Shown here: positions 42,373 through 53,426 of the stretch, one piece after another | Numbering within the stretch: position 1 is the stretch's first letter | Layout: the number at the start of each line of letters is the position of its first letter | NCBI RefSeq assembly: GCF_014647895.1 | Contig: NZ_BMQB01000004.1 | Coordinates: 62,001 to 126,000 of the forward strand | Source of the DNA: Pilimelia anulata | GTDB taxonomy: Bacteria > Actinomycetota > Actinomycetes > Mycobacteriales > Micromonosporaceae | Direction of reading: 5' to 3' | Length of the DNA stretch: 64,000 nt | The notes under the pieces: generated by a model | Database searches by the model: none | Told to the model about the DNA's origin: nothing | The model's input: the letters and a program-made list of their open reading frames with translations, nothing else | Made by a program: the position numbers and the translations under genes

Positions 42373-43425
<1,053 letters not shown>

Positions 43426-43444
43426 CGGCGGCCCGGCGCCCGGT

Positions 43445-44245
43445 TCAACCGTCGCCGGCGACGGCTCCGGGCGGCAGCCCGGCGGCCGCCACCGACCACG
43501 GGACGGTCAGCAGCCCGCGCCGGTGCTCGGCGTCGGTGGACAGCAGCGGGTACGCCGCCGCCACCGCCGCGACGGCCCGCCGCCACCGCTGCCGCGCGCC
43601 GAACGACCCGGCCGCCGCGGCCCAGCCGGTGTCGAGGGCGGCGAGCAGCGCGTGCACCCCGGTACCGGGGACATTGTGCTGGATCAGCGCCTTGGGCAGC
43701 CGCTCGGCGAGCGTCGCCGGCCGGTCCAGGTGGCGCAGCCGGGCGGCCAGCGTCAGCGCGGACGGCACCGGGTCCAGCGTGATCCAGGCGGCGTGCCGGC
43801 CCAGCTCGTCGCTGGTCGCGTCGACCAGCGCGCCGCCCGGCGCCAGCGCCCCGGTGACCGCCGCCCAGGCGGCGGGGACGTCGACCGCGTCGTACTGGCG
43901 CAGCACGTTCGCCGCCCGGACCAGCACCGGCCGCAGCCCGGCCAGCTCGAACCCGCCGCGGCGGAAGTCCAGCCCCGGCGGGTCGGCGGCGGGCGCCGCC
44001 GCGGCCACTCGGGCCGGGTCGATCTCCAGGCCGACCACCCGGACGTCCGGCCGGACCCGGGCCAGCCGCGCCCGCAGCTCCACCGTGGTCACCGGCGAGC
44101 CGCCGTAGCCGAGGTCGACGACGAGCGGGTCGGCGGCCGCGCGCAGCCGGTCGGCGTACCGGTCGGCGAGCCACAGGTCCAGCGCGCGCAGCCGCTGCGG
44201 GTTCGTGGTCCCGCGGGTGATCACGCCGAGCGGCCGCCGGCTCAC
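43445..44245 (-). CDS. class I SAM-dependent methyltransferase
   Basis: This 266-residue protein has a Rossmann-type methyltransferase core. Motif I is [22 protein letters not shown] (slightly atypical: GYGGSP), and motif II ends [11 protein letters not shown]. The opening [22 protein letters not shown] is a family feature. The target is unknown. The GTG at 44245 overlaps the SDR stop (GTGA), so the two form an operon. Confidence 0.8.
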   Translation of the reverse strand: MSRRPLGVITRGTTNPQRLRALDLWLADRYADRLRAAADPLVVDLGYGGSPVTTVELRARLARVRPDVRVVGLEIDPARVAAAAPAADPPGLDFRRGGFELAGLRPVLVRAANVLRQYDAVDVPAAWAAVTGALAPGGALVDATSDELGRHAAWITLDPVPSALTLAARLRHLDRPATLAERLPKALIQHNVPGTGVHALLAALDTGWAAAAGSFGARQRWRRAVAAVAAAYPLLSTDAEHRRGLLTVPWSVAAAGLPPGAVAGDG

Positions 44246-45006
44246 GGCACCCGGTGGACCCGGTGCTGCGCCGCCTGGGCCAGCGGCCGGACGACCAGCC
44301 GGTCGATGTTGACGTGCGCCGGGCGGCTGGCGCACCAGGCCACGCAGTCGGCGACGTCGGCGGCCACCAGCGGCTCGGCCACGCCCGCGTACACCGCCGC
44401 GGCGGCCGCGGCGTCGCCGCGCGTGCGGACCAGCGCGAACTCCTCGGTCCGGACCATCCCCGGGTCGATCTCCACCACCCGGACCGGCCGCCCGCACAGC
44501 TCCAGCCGCAGCGTCTCGGCGAACGCCCGCTCGGCGTGCTTGGCTGCGGCGTACCCGCCGCCGCCCTCGTACGTCGCCAGCGCCGCCGTCGACCCGATCA
44601 CCACGACGGTCCCGGCGGCGGCCTCGACCGCCGGCAGCAGGGCCCGGGTCACCCGCAGCGTGCCGAGGACGTTCACCTCGTACATCCGCAGCCAGTCCGC
44701 CGGGTCGGCCGCCTCGATCGACTCGGTGCCGTGCGCGCCGCCGGCGTTGTTGACCAGGAGTGTCACCTCACCGGACAAATCGGCCACTGCGGACGCCAGG
44801 CCGGCGACCGCGGCATCGTCGGTGACGTCGCAGGTCACCGCGGTGGCGGCGCCCCCGGCCGCGGTGATCTCCTTGACCAGTGCGTCGAGGCGGTCCGCGC
44901 GGCGCGCGGCGGCGACGACGTGGAAGCCCTCGGCGGCCAGCCGGCGGGCGCTCGCGGCGCCGATGCCACTGGAAGCGCCGGTCACGACGGCGATCGGTGT
45001 GCTCAT
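44242..45006 (-). CDS. short-chain dehydrogenase/reductase
   Basis: This 254-residue SDR has the NAD(P)-binding TGASSGIG motif near residue 11, NNAGG near 87, the catalytic Ser in GSTAAL and the YxxxK pair in [17 protein letters not shown] resembles YdfG-type 3-hydroxy acid dehydrogenases. The Rv0484c gene of M. tuberculosis holds the same position next to mshA. ATG 45006 is chosen over ATG 45015. First gene of a two-gene operon with the methyltransferase. Confidence 0.9.
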   Translation of the reverse strand: MSTPIAVVTGASSGIGAASARRLAAEGFHVVAAARRADRLDALVKEITAAGGAATAVTCDVTDDAAVAGLASAVADLSGEVTLLVNNAGGAHGTESIEAADPADWLRMYEVNVLGTLRVTRALLPAVEAAAGTVVVIGSTAALATYEGGGGYAAAKHAERAFAETLRLELCGRPVRVVEIDPGMVRTEEFALVRTRGDAAAAAAVYAGVAEPLVAADVADCVAWCASRPAHVNIDRLVVRPLAQAAQHRVHRVP

Positions 45007-45145
45007 GGGCCACATTGTCGCCCGCCGCCCGCCGGCCCGGGCGAGAGGTCGGTCACCGGGGATTCACTTCGGTCGCCGGCGGCGGGAAGATGTCCCGCGG
45101 TACGGGCGTTCCCACCGCTGGGCACTCGACCGGAGGGAGCACAGG

Positions 45146-46465
45146 GTGGCGGAACGGGCAGGGGACACGCCGCGGCGCATCGCCACCGTATCGGTACACA
45201 CCTCGCCGCTGCACCAGCCCGGCACCGGCGACGCGGGCGGCCTGAACGTCTACGTCGCCGAGGTCTCCCGCCGGCTCGCCGCCCGCGGCGTCGAGGTGGA
45301 CGTGTTCACCCGGGCCACCGCCGGCGGGCTGCCGCCCGTGGTCGAGATGGCGCCCGGCGTCCGGGTCCGGCACATCGTCGCCGGCCCGTTCGAGGGGCTG
45401 GTCAAGGAGGACCTGCCGGCGCAGTTGTGCGCGTTCAGCACCGGCGTGCTGCGCGCCGAGGCCGGGCGGCCGCCGGGCTGGTACGACCTCGTCCACTCGC
45501 ACTACTGGCTGTCCGGCCAGGTCGGCTGGCTGGCCAAGGAGCGGTGGGGCGTGCCGCTGGTGCACACCGCGCACACGCTCGCCAAGGTCAAGAACGCGCA
45601 GCTCGCCGAGGGCGACCGCCCCGAGCCGATGGCCCGGGTCATCGGCGAGGAGCAGGTCGTCGGCGAGGCCGACCGGCTGATCACCAACACCGCCGCCGAG
45701 GCGCGCGACCTCGTCGACGGGTACGGCGCCGAGGCCGACCGGGTCGCGGTCGTCGCGCCGGGCGTCGACCTGGAGCGGTTCCGGCCGCCGGCCGCCGGCT
45801 GCGCGGCGACCGTGCGCCGCCGGGCCCGCCGCGAACTGGCGCTGCCCGAGGACGGCCGGATCGTCGCGTTCGTCGGCCGGATCCAGCCGCTCAAGGGCCC
45901 GGACGTGCTGCTGCGCGCCGTCGCCGCGCTCGCCCGCCGCGACCCGGCCGCCCTCGCCGGGCTCACCGTCGCCGTCGTCGGCGGCCCCAGCGGCAGCGGG
46001 CTGGACCGGCCGACCGCGCTCATCGAGCTGGCCCGCCGGCTCGGCATCGCCGACCGGGTGCGCTTCCTCGCCCCGCTGCCGCCGGACCGGCTGGCCGCGC
46101 TGTACCGGGCGGCCGACCTGGTGGCGGTCCCGTCGTACAGCGAGTCGTTCGGCCTGGTCGCGCTGGAGGCGCAGGCGTGCGGCACGCCGGTGCTCGCCGC
46201 GGCCGTCGGCGGGCTGGTCACCGCGGTCCGGGACGGCGTCAGCGGCGTCCTGGTCGACGGCCACTCCCCGGCCGCCTGGGCCGCCGACCTCGGCCGGCTG
46301 CTCACCCGCCCGGCCCGGCTCGCGGCGCTCGGCGCCGGCGCCGCCGCGCACGCCGAGCGGTTCTCCTGGGACCGGACGGTCGACGAGCTGCTCGCCGTCT
46401 ACGGTGAGGCGATGGTGACGAACCGGCGCCGACTGCGGGCGCTCATGGCCGGGGCGACGCGGTGA
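45146..46465 (+). CDS. mshA: D-inositol-3-phosphate glycosyltransferase
   Basis: MshA, 439 residues, joins UDP-GlcNAc and 1-L-myo-inositol 1-phosphate in the first committed step of mycothiol synthesis. The GT-B fold shows the acceptor loop [55 protein letters not shown] and the GT4 donor site [32 protein letters not shown] 45146 has GGAGGGAG at 6-nt spacing. The YbjN gene starts in GTGA overlap with its stop. Confidence 0.95.
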   Translation: MAERAGDTPRRIATVSVHTSPLHQPGTGDAGGLNVYVAEVSRRLAARGVEVDVFTRATAGGLPPVVEMAPGVRVRHIVAGPFEGLVKEDLPAQLCAFSTGVLRAEAGRPPGWYDLVHSHYWLSGQVGWLAKERWGVPLVHTAHTLAKVKNAQLAEGDRPEPMARVIGEEQVVGEADRLITNTAAEARDLVDGYGAEADRVAVVAPGVDLERFRPPAAGCAATVRRRARRELALPEDGRIVAFVGRIQPLKGPDVLLRAVAALARRDPAALAGLTVAVVGGPSGSGLDRPTALIELARRLGIADRVRFLAPLPPDRLAALYRAADLVAVPSYSESFGLVALEAQACGTPVLAAAVGGLVTAVRDGVSGVLVDGHSPAAWAADLGRLLTRPARLAALGAGAAAHAERFSWDRTVDELLAVYGEAMVTNRRRLRALMAGATR

Positions 46466-46989
46466 CGGCCGCCGTCGCCGACCTGATCGAGCGGGTGTGC
46501 GCGGAGCGCGAGCTGCCGTGCGAGCGGACCGGGCCGCGGTCGTACGCGGTCACCCTCCCCGGTACGCACAAGCTCAGGACGGTCTGCAACCTGATCGTCG
46601 GCGAGCACGCGCTGCGGCTGGAGGCGTTCGTGATGCGCCAGCCGGACGAGCGCCGCGAGGACCTGTGGGCCTGGCTGCTGCGCCGCAACGCCCGGCTGTA
46701 CGGGGTGGCGTTCTCGATCGACGGCGCCGGCGACGTGTACCTCACCGGCCGGGTGGGCCTGGCCGCGGTCACCGAGGAGGAGCTGGACCGGCTGCTCGGC
46801 GCGGTGCTGACGTACGCCGACGAGTCGTTCGACACGATGCTGGCGATCGGGTTCGGCGAGTCGATCCGGCGGGAGTGGCGGTGGCGGCGCAGCCGGGGCG
46901 AGTCGGTGGCCAATCTGCGCGCGTTCGCCCACCTCATGCCGGCGGACGCCGCACCGGCCGGATCGGACACCGGGGTCGGCACCGGATAA
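46462..46989 (+). CDS. YbjN-domain protein
   Basis: This 175-residue protein matches the YbjN/type III secretion chaperone-like family. Blocks are [59 protein letters not shown] and [24 protein letters not shown]. The gene is next to mshA in most actinobacteria (Rv0487), so a link to mycothiol is suggested but undemonstrated. Translation is coupled to mshA through GTGA. Confidence 0.9.
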   Translation: MTAAVADLIERVCAERELPCERTGPRSYAVTLPGTHKLRTVCNLIVGEHALRLEAFVMRQPDERREDLWAWLLRRNARLYGVAFSIDGAGDVYLTGRVGLAAVTEEELDRLLGAVLTYADESFDTMLAIGFGESIRREWRWRRSRGESVANLRAFAHLMPADAAPAGSDTGVGTG

Positions 46990-47330
46990 TTGTGATCACT
47001 TCCCGTGGTCAACCGGCAACCCGAATGTGACCCGAGCGACATTCGCAAACGGTTGTCGTACATGAATCCTTTCCCTAAAGTCGGAGCCGGCACCGGATTG
47101 GGACACGGTGCCGATCCCGGGCTCCACGGCAGTGGCAGCCGCCCGCGCGAGCGGGCCGGCGCCGCGACCGGGTGGAGCATGGGGTGGGGAATGGGCGACC
47201 TCGGTCGCCTTGCCGTTGGGGAACGGCCAACGAAACCGGCGGGCCCTGCTGCGCACTCGTGCGCGACAGGACCTCGCCGGTTTCCTTTGTCTCCGGACGA
47301 TATGGTTCGGGCCCTCTGTCGGCGATGCGG
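46990..47330. other. 341-bp gap between convergent genes
   Basis: No gene is supported here. Two hairpins are visible: CGGCACCG/CGGTGCCG (47088-47113, 10-nt loop), a candidate terminator for mshA-ybjN, and CGTTGG/CCAACG (47214-47232, 7-nt loop), a candidate for the MFS gene. G+C content is lower than in flanking genes. Confidence 0.5.
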
Positions 47331-48668
47331 TCAGCGGGCCCGTGCGGGCGTCCCCGGTGGGGGTTCGCCCGCCGCCGCGGGCATGGGCTCGCCGGGCATC
47401 GGCTCGGCCGGCAGCGGCCCGGACGCCCCGGACGCGGTCGGCAGGGCGCCGGCCAGGCTCGCCGCGATCGCCATCCGGCGGCGCCGGGCGGGCGCCGCGG
47501 CCAGGTGCAGCGCCGCGATGGCCACGCCGATCCCGCCGCAGCCCAGCCAGAGCACCGTGTCGCCGCCGTGCTGCTGTACCCAGCCGCCCAGGATCGGCGC
47601 GCTGAAGCTCGCCACCTGCCAGGACAGCGACCACATGCCCTGGTACCGGCCGCGCATGCTGTCCGGCGCCAGCCCGGCGACGAGCGTGTTCGCCGCCGGT
47701 ACGTTGATCATCTCGCCGACCGTCCACACCAGCACCGTCGCCGCGTAGACCCCGGCGGTGTCGGCGAACGCGGTCAGCGCGAAGCCCACGCCGGTGACCA
47801 GGCCGGCGGCGGCCAGGACCGCGGAGTGGTCCCGGCGGCCGAGCAGCCGCGGCACGAACAACTGCCCCGCCACGATCAGCACCCCGTTGACCGCGATCAC
47901 CCAGCCGAACGTCGCCGGCCCGAGCCCGTCGTGGCCCATCGCGACCGGCAGCGTGGACATGTGCTGCATGACGACGATGGCCAGCAGCAGGTTGCCGAGC
48001 AGGAAGACGCCGAACACCCGGTCCCGCAGCACCGCCCGGACGCCCCCGCGCCGGGGCGCGGCCGCCGCCGCGGCGGGCAGCCGCGGGGTGCCGCGCAGCC
48101 CCACCGCGACCAGGACGGCCATCGCCACGGTCGTCGCCGCGTCGACGACGAACAGCAGCGCGAAGTCCGCCCGCGCGGCCAGCCCGGCGAGCGCGGCGGC
48201 CAGCGCGAAGCCCAGGTTGATCGCCCAGTAGTTGAGGTTGAACGCCCGCAGCCGGTCCCGCTCGGGCACCACGTCGACCATCAGCGCGCCGACCGCCGGC
48301 CGGACGCCCTCGGTGAACGTGCCGAGCAGGAACGCCACCGCGACGATCGCCGCCCGGTCGGTCACCGCGCCCAGCGCCAGCATCAGCGCCGCGGCGCCGA
48401 GCTGGGCGGTGACCAGCGTCGGCCGCCGCCCCCAGCGGTCGGCGAGCACCCCGCCGGCCACCGCGCCCAGCGCCCCGCCGGCGCCGTACGCGCCGAGGAC
48501 CAGGCCCGCGTACGCGGGGGAGAAGCCGCGCGCGGTGGTCAGGTAGATCGACAGGAACAGGACGACGAAGCTGCCGACCTTGTTGACCAGGGTGCCGGTC
48601 CACAGGATCCAGAACGCCCGGGGCAGCCCGCCCGCGGTCCGGTACAGCCACTGCCGCGCCGCCCGCAT
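47331..48668 (-). CDS. MFS transporter
   Basis: This 445-residue protein has 12 hydrophobic segments and the major facilitator loop [15 protein letters not shown] between helices 2 and 3. A second-half block is [26 protein letters not shown]. It resembles multidrug or unknown-substrate exporters of the DHA1 type. The C-terminal ~50 residues are Pro/Ala-rich. ATG 48668 follows GGAAGG. It lies between ybjN and gpm, which are adjacent in mycobacteria, so it may be an insertion into the conserved block. Confidence 0.85.
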   Translation of the reverse strand: MRAARQWLYRTAGGLPRAFWILWTGTLVNKVGSFVVLFLSIYLTTARGFSPAYAGLVLGAYGAGGALGAVAGGVLADRWGRRPTLVTAQLGAAALMLALGAVTDRAAIVAVAFLLGTFTEGVRPAVGALMVDVVPERDRLRAFNLNYWAINLGFALAAALAGLAARADFALLFVVDAATTVAMAVLVAVGLRGTPRLPAAAAAAPRRGGVRAVLRDRVFGVFLLGNLLLAIVVMQHMSTLPVAMGHDGLGPATFGWVIAVNGVLIVAGQLFVPRLLGRRDHSAVLAAAGLVTGVGFALTAFADTAGVYAATVLVWTVGEMINVPAANTLVAGLAPDSMRGRYQGMWSLSWQVASFSAPILGGWVQQHGGDTVLWLGCGGIGVAIAALHLAAAPARRRRMAIAASLAGALPTASGASGPLPAEPMPGEPMPAAAGEPPPGTPARAR

Positions 48669-48813
48669 CCGCCCCCGCCTTCCGCCGCGCCCCGATGCCG
48701 GCCCACCCCGCCCACCGGCCTTCGGTAATGTGCCGTTGCTCCGCCGTACCTTACCGGGGGTCATGCTAGCCGCCCGGCGGGCATCGGCGCACCCGGATAT
48801 GTGCGGCGGCCGC

Positions 48814-48841
48814 GCACCCTTCGGCTCCGGCCGAAGGGTGC
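48814..48841. promoter_or_regulatory. 11-bp hairpin upstream of gpm
   Basis: GCACCCTTCGG (48814-48824) pairs perfectly with CCGAAGGGTGC (48831-48841) around a 6-nt loop, 116 bp before the gpm start in a 289-bp divergent region. If transcribed it would be a stable structure, either an attenuator or the end of a short RNA. The rest of 48669-48957 shows no gene. Confidence 0.45.
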
Positions 48842-48957
48842 TGCGCGCGGGCGCCCGGCCGGCCATGCTGGGCGGGCGCACCCGCCGACCCCACGACCCC
48901 GCGGCCGGCGGGTGCGCACGCCGCCGGCGGCGCCGGCCGGTAGGGCAGGATGGGGCC

Positions 48958-49707
48958 ATGACTGTGGGTACCCTGGTGCTGCTGCGGCACGGCGAGAGCG
49001 AGTGGAACGTCAAGGGCCTGTTCACCGGATGGGTCGACGTCGACCTGACCGCGAAGGGCGAGGCGGAGGCGCGGCGCGGCGGCGAGCTGCTGGCCGAGCA
49101 CGACCTGCTGCCGGACGTCGTGCACACCAGCCTCCAGCGCCGGGCGATCCGGACCGCCGAGCTGGGCCTGGCCGCCTGCGAGCGGCACTGGATCCCGGTC
49201 CGCCGGTCCTGGCGGCTCAACGAGCGGCACTACGGGGCGCTGCAGGGCAAGGACAAAAAGCAGACGCTCGCCGAGTTCGGCGAGGAGCAGTTCATGCGCT
49301 GGCGGCGCTCGTACGACACCCCGCCGCCGCCGCTGCCGGACGACAGCGAGTTCGCCCAGGCCGGCGACCCGCGGTACGCGTCGCTGCCGGGCGAGCTGCG
49401 CCCGCGCACCGAGTGCCTGCGGGACGTGGTCGGGCGGCTGCTCCCGTACTGGTACGACGCGATCGTGCCCGACCTGCGGCTGGGCCGCACCGTGCTGGTG
49501 GCCGCGCACGGCAACTCGCTGCGCGCCCTGGTCAAGCACCTCGACGGGATCTCGGACGCGGACATCGCCGGGCTGAACATCCCGACCGGGATGCCGCTGC
49601 GCTACGACCTCGACGCCGACCTGCGCCCGACGGTCGCCCGCGGCACCTACCTGGACCCGGCGGCGGCCGCCGCGGCCGCCGCGGCCGTGGCCGACCAGGG
49701 CCGATGA
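48958..49707 (+). CDS. gpm: 2,3-bisphosphoglycerate-dependent phosphoglycerate mutase
   Basis: This 249-residue glycolytic enzyme interconverts 3- and 2-phosphoglycerate. The phosphoacceptor His is in [10 protein letters not shown] (near residue 10), [12 protein letters not shown] and [14 protein letters not shown] follow, and the second catalytic His is in [15 protein letters not shown]. The C-terminus ends in a poly-Ala run. CAGGAT at 6 nt before ATG 48958 is a slightly degenerate leaderless -10. Same neighbour of mshA and senX3 as gpm1 in mycobacteria. Confidence 0.95.
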   Translation: MTVGTLVLLRHGESEWNVKGLFTGWVDVDLTAKGEAEARRGGELLAEHDLLPDVVHTSLQRRAIRTAELGLAACERHWIPVRRSWRLNERHYGALQGKDKKQTLAEFGEEQFMRWRRSYDTPPPPLPDDSEFAQAGDPRYASLPGELRPRTECLRDVVGRLLPYWYDAIVPDLRLGRTVLVAAHGNSLRALVKHLDGISDADIAGLNIPTGMPLRYDLDADLRPTVARGTYLDPAAAAAAAAAVADQGR

Positions 49708-49770
49708 CCCGGTCCGCGCGGCCCGCGGCGCCGGCCCGCCGGGCCGCGCCGCCGGGCCGCGCCGGGTCGG

Positions 49771-50436
49771 TCAGGGGCGCTGGTCGGCGCCGGGGCCCGC
49801 GGGCGCGCCCGTGACCAGGTACACGACGTGCTCGCCGACGTTGACGGCGTGGTCGGCGTACCGCTCGTAGAACCGGCCCAGCAGCGCCGCGTCCACCGCC
49901 GGCTCGATGCCGTGCGGCCAGCCGGGCCCCAGCACGACCTGGAGGAGCTGGCGGTGCAGCGAGTCCATCGCGTCGTCGGCCTCGTTCAGCCGGGCGGCTC
50001 TGGCCGCGTTCGGCGCCGACAGCACCGAGGTCATCTCGGCGACCAGCCGGTCGGCGACGTTGCCCATCTGCCGGAACACCCCGACCAGCTCCTGGGGCAG
50101 CGCCGGCGCCGGGTGCCGGCGGCGGGCCGTCCGGGCCACGTGGGTGGCCAGGTCGCCCATCCGCTCGACGTCGCCGGCGATGTGCAGGGCGCTCACCACC
50201 GCGCGCAGGTCGCTCGCCACCGGGGCGCGCAGCGCGAGCACGCGGTGCACCCCCTGCTCGACGTCGTGGTACATCGCGTCGATCGCCGCGTCCCGGGCGA
50301 CCACCGCCTCGGCCAGTTCGAGGTCCGCGGCGATGAGCGCGTCGGTGGCCTGGCTCATGGCCGTACGGACGGCCTCTCCCATCGATACGAGTAGGCGGCC
50401 GATCTCCAGCAGGGCGGCGTCGAACTCCTCGCGCAT
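49771..50436 (-). CDS. phoU: PhoU phosphate regulator
   Basis: PhoU, 221 residues, is an all-helical protein with two PhoU repeats that signals from the Pst transporter to the sensor kinase. Metal-binding acidic motifs are in VASDLRAVVSALHIAGDVERMGDLATHVA and YERYADHAVNVGEHVVYLVTG. ATG 50436 has GAGGAGC just upstream. It is divergent from senX3, the usual actinobacterial arrangement. Confidence 0.95.
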   Translation of the reverse strand: MREEFDAALLEIGRLLVSMGEAVRTAMSQATDALIAADLELAEAVVARDAAIDAMYHDVEQGVHRVLALRAPVASDLRAVVSALHIAGDVERMGDLATHVARTARRRHPAPALPQELVGVFRQMGNVADRLVAEMTSVLSAPNAARAARLNEADDAMDSLHRQLLQVVLGPGWPHGIEPAVDAALLGRFYERYADHAVNVGEHVVYLVTGAPAGPGADQRP

Positions 50437-50490
50437 GGTGCTCCTCACCTCGGGTTACGGGTCACGGTAGGGCGGGGGAAGCGGCGCGCG

Positions 50491-50529
50491 GGTGAACTGC
50501 GGTGAACGGTTGCCGGCAGCGCCGTGAAC
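50491..50529. promoter_or_regulatory. PHO-box-like cluster between phoU and senX3
   Basis: GGTGAAC occurs at 50491 and 50501, and CGTGAAC at 50523; the last two are 22 bp (two 11-bp turns) apart. A further GTGAAC lies at 50576. The register is less perfect than at pstS, but the cluster in the phoU-senX3 intergenic region fits autoregulation by the response regulator. Confidence 0.55.
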
Positions 50530-50590
50530 ACTGCCTTGCCGCTGTCGCATTCGTCACGAACACTGCCCCGCTGGGGTGAACAATCGACCG

Positions 50591-50596
50591 TACGAT
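50591..50596 (+). promoter_or_regulatory. -10 element for senX3
   Basis: TACGAT lies exactly 6 nt before the GTG at 50603, which argues for this start over the upstream GTG at 50576. Confidence 0.55.
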
Positions 50597-50602
50597 CAGA
50601 TC

Positions 50603-51883
50603 GTGGAATCGGCGGTAGGGATGGCGCTGACCGACGCTGCGGTGGTCAGCGCGGTCGCCGGTTTCGCCGGCGGCCTCGCCGCCGCGGCCGGACTGCTCCT
50701 CCTCCGCCGGAACTCACGGGTGGCGTCGCTCGGCAGCGGCGTCCGCCGGGCCCCGGGGAGGTCGACCATCGGCGTTCAGCAACTCCCGCTCACCGCGGAT
50801 GTGCACCGGCGCAGTCTCGACGCGCTGCGCGCCGGCGTCGTGGTGCTCGACATCGACGACGAACCGGTGCTGGTCAATCCGGCCGCCCGCGCGCTCGGCC
50901 TGCTCCGCTCCGGCGGCGCGCCCGGCTCGGTCGTCGCCCACCCGATCATCCGGACGCTCGCCGGCCAGGTCCGCCGCACCGGCGTCCGCCGGGAGGTCGA
51001 GCTGGACCTGCCCCGTGGCCACGACCGCGCCCAGGACCCGCTCGGCATCCACCTGTGCGCGGTCTCGCTCGGCGGCGGGTACGTCGCCATCGAGGCCGCG
51101 GACGTCACCGAGGCGCACCGGGTCGCCCGGGTGCGCAAGGATTTCGTCGCCAACGTCAGCCACGAGCTGAAGACGCCGATCGGCGCGCTCCAGTTGCTCG
51201 CCGAAGCGCTGCTCGACGCCACCGACCCGCAGACGATCGCCGAGGACCCGACCGAGGACGTCGCCGCCGCGCGCCGGTTCGCCGAGCGGATCCAGATCGA
51301 GTCCACCCGGCTCGGCCGGCTGGTCAACGAGCTGCTGGAGCTGTCCCGGCTGCAGGGCGGCGAGCCGCTGCCGGACCTGCTCCCGGTGTCGCTGGACTGG
51401 GTGCTGGCCGAGGTCGTCGACCGGTCCCGCACGGCGGCGCACGCCAAGCGGATCGAGGTCCGGGTCGTCGGCGGCAAGGGCTACACCGTCTACGGGGCGG
51501 ACACCCAGGTCGCCACGGCCGTGGCCAACCTGGTGGAGAACGCCATCGCGTACGCCGGCGAGGGCACGAGCGTCACGGTCCGGGTGGTGCCGGAGGACGA
51601 GTACCTGGCCATCTCGGTGACCGATGAGGGGATCGGGATTGCCGCTGCGGACCTGGACCGGATCTTCGAGCGGTTCTACCGTACGGATCAGGCGCGTTCC
51701 CGGACGACCGGCGGAACCGGCCTCGGGCTGGCGATCGTCAAGCACATCGCCACCAACCACGGCGGCCGGGTCGACGTGCGCAGCACGCTGGGTGAGGGCT
51801 CGACGTTCACCCTGCGGCTGCCCGCCCGCCCGCCGGACGAGTCGTTGACGACACCGATCCCCGGTGGGATCGGCGGACACTAA
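50603..51883 (+). CDS. senX3: SenX3/PhoR-like phosphate sensor kinase
   Basis: This 426-residue membrane kinase has one N-terminal transmembrane hairpin or segment (about residues 11-34), a PAS-like domain (about 68-170), the HisKA box DFVANVSHELKTPIGAL with His187, and a HATPase domain with NLVENAIAYAGEG, DEGIGIAAADL and GGTGLGLAIVKHIA. It closely resembles mycobacterial SenX3. Start GTG 50603 follows a leaderless promoter and gives an N-terminus like that of SenX3; GTG 50576 would add nine residues. The regX3 gene follows. Confidence 0.94.
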   Translation: MESAVGMALTDAAVVSAVAGFAGGLAAAAGLLLLRRNSRVASLGSGVRRAPGRSTIGVQQLPLTADVHRRSLDALRAGVVVLDIDDEPVLVNPAARALGLLRSGGAPGSVVAHPIIRTLAGQVRRTGVRREVELDLPRGHDRAQDPLGIHLCAVSLGGGYVAIEAADVTEAHRVARVRKDFVANVSHELKTPIGALQLLAEALLDATDPQTIAEDPTEDVAAARRFAERIQIESTRLGRLVNELLELSRLQGGEPLPDLLPVSLDWVLAEVVDRSRTAAHAKRIEVRVVGGKGYTVYGADTQVATAVANLVENAIAYAGEGTSVTVRVVPEDEYLAISVTDEGIGIAAADLDRIFERFYRTDQARSRTTGGTGLGLAIVKHIATNHGGRVDVRSTLGEGSTFTLRLPARPPDESLTTPIPGGIGGH

Positions 51884-51917
51884 CGCGGCGTACGCCGCGT
51901 AGAGGGAGGAAGTTCAG

Positions 51918-52601
51918 TTGGCCCGGGTACTGGTCGTGGAGGACGAGGAGTCGTTCTCCGACGCGCTGTCGTACATGCTGCGCAAGGAAGGCTTCGAGGT
52001 ATCGGTCGCCCCGACCGGTACGTCGGCATTGACGGAATTCGACCGGACCGGCGCTGATATCGTCCTGCTCGACCTGATGCTGCCGGAGATGGCCGGCACC
52101 GAGGTGTGCCGGCAGCTCCGGCAGCGGTCCGCCGTACCGATCATCATGGTCACGGCCCGGGACAGCGAGATCGACAAGGTGGTCGGCCTGGAGATCGGCG
52201 CCGACGACTACGTGACCAAGCCGTACTCGCCGCGCGAGCTGGTCGCCCGGATCCGGGCGGTGCTGCGCCGCCGCTCCACCGAGCCGGTCGAGTCGACGGC
52301 CGGGACGCTGTCGGCGGGGCCGGTCCGGATGGACGTCGAGCGGCACGTGGTCACGGTCGACGGTTCACCGGTGCAGTTGCCGCTGAAGGAGTTCGAGCTG
52401 CTGGAGCTGCTGCTGCGCAACGCCGGGCGGGTGCTGACCCGGGGTCAGTTGATCGACCGGGTGTGGGGCGCGGACTACGTCGGCGACACGAAGACGCTGG
52501 ACGTGCACATCAAGCGGCTGCGCTCCAAGGTGGAGCCGGAGCCGTCGTCGCCCCGGCACATCGTCACCGTCCGCGGCCTGGGCTACAAGTTCGAACCCTG
52601 A
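51918..52601 (+). CDS. regX3: RegX3 response regulator
   Basis: RegX3, 227 residues, is the OmpR-type partner of SenX3. Receiver residues are the acidic pair near 9-10 (VEDEES), phosphoacceptor Asp52 (IVLLDLMLPEMAG) and Lys101 (TKPYSPREL). The winged helix spans about 130-225 (LKEFELLELLLRNAGRVLTRGQLIDRVWG, KTLDVHIKRLRSK). It starts with a rare TTG at 51918 behind an excellent AGGGAGGA, and no better start exists. Expected to bind the PHO-type repeats upstream of pit, pst and phoU/senX3. Confidence 0.95.
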   Translation: MARVLVVEDEESFSDALSYMLRKEGFEVSVAPTGTSALTEFDRTGADIVLLDLMLPEMAGTEVCRQLRQRSAVPIIMVTARDSEIDKVVGLEIGADDYVTKPYSPRELVARIRAVLRRRSTEPVESTAGTLSAGPVRMDVERHVVTVDGSPVQLPLKEFELLELLLRNAGRVLTRGQLIDRVWGADYVGDTKTLDVHIKRLRSKVEPEPSSPRHIVTVRGLGYKFEP

Positions 52602-52786
52602 TCCGACACGAGTACGGCCGGGTCGCCGGCGAGCCGGCGCAGGAGCGGCGCGTGCCGCTCGATGATCTCGTCCGCCAGGGCGGCGAATTCGACCTCCGCC
52701 GGGTGCTCCGGCCCGGCGGGGCGGGCGGCCGGCGCGCGGATTCCCTCGAGGTGCCGCTCGTCCGTGGGCGTGGCCATGCCCGTCAT
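52583..52786 (-). CDS. 67-residue protein of unknown function
   Basis: A minus-strand ORF overlaps the 3' end of regX3 by 19 bp. Its codons are strongly GC-biased in the third position and the product (a Pro/Glu-rich N-terminus, then FAALADEIIERHAPLLRRLAGDPAVLV) looks like a small helical protein. I recognise no family. ATG 52777 is an alternative start. A chance antisense ORF cannot be excluded. Confidence 0.5.
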   Translation of the reverse strand: MTGMATPTDERHLEGIRAPAARPAGPEHPAEVEFAALADEIIERHAPLLRRLAGDPAVLVSDQGSNL

Positions 52787-52830
52787 GGTGGCAGAGTGGG
52801 GGCCACGATCGCATCGGGTGGGGAGCAGCC

Positions 52831-53349
52831 GTGGACAGTGACGTCGATCCGGTGCTGGACGGGCCGGGGCTCGGCGAGACCGGTACGTGGGAGCTGCTCG
52901 TCGGCTACCTGCGCTGGTACCGCGCCGCCCTGCACCGCAAGCTCGAGGGCCTGACCGACGCGCAGCTCCGCACCCCGCTGCCCCCGGTCGGCTGGGCGCC
53001 GCTGGCCCTCGTCCAGCACCTCGGCTGGATGGAGCAGCGGTGGCTGGTGTGGGGCTTCCGCGGCGAGTCGGTGCCGGCCCGCCCGCCCGGCGGCGCGGCC
53101 GCGGAGTGGCGGGTCGAGCTGCCGACGGACGGGATCCTCGCCGGGTACGCCGCCCGGACGGCCCGGTCCGACGCGATCCTGGCCGGCGCCGCGGTCACCG
53201 ACGTGGCCGCGGTGGGCGGCCGGTTCAGCCGGGCCGCGACGGCGCCGTCGCTGGGGCGGATCCTCGCGCACATGGTGCAGGAGTACGCCCGGCACGTCGG
53301 CCAGCTCGACATCGTCCGCGAACTGATCGACGGCCGCACGGGCGAGTAG
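52831..53349 (+). CDS. DinB-superfamily (DUF664) protein
   Basis: This 172-residue protein matches DUF664, a DinB-like four-helix bundle family that includes mycothiol transferases. The block ELLVGYLRWYRAALHRKLEGLTDAQLRTPLPPVGWAPLALVQHLGWMEQRWLVWGFRGE contains the first metal-binding His, and MVQEYARHVGQLDIVREL the last one. With MshA and MshD present, a mycothiol-dependent transferase is likely. GTG 52831 has GGGGAGC upstream. Confidence 0.85.
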   Translation: MDSDVDPVLDGPGLGETGTWELLVGYLRWYRAALHRKLEGLTDAQLRTPLPPVGWAPLALVQHLGWMEQRWLVWGFRGESVPARPPGGAAAEWRVELPTDGILAGYAARTARSDAILAGAAVTDVAAVGGRFSRAATAPSLGRILAHMVQEYARHVGQLDIVRELIDGRTGE

Positions 53350-53426
53350 CGCCCGCGGGGTCGGCCCACGGACGGCGGCGTACCCGCGGCACGGTCAGCG
53401 CCACGATCCGCGCGGACGGAGAGGCG

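Noticed and set aside
50576..50602. GTG 50576 as the senX3 start
   Set aside because: It would place the TACGAT -10 inside the coding sequence and extend the protein beyond the usual SenX3 N-terminus.
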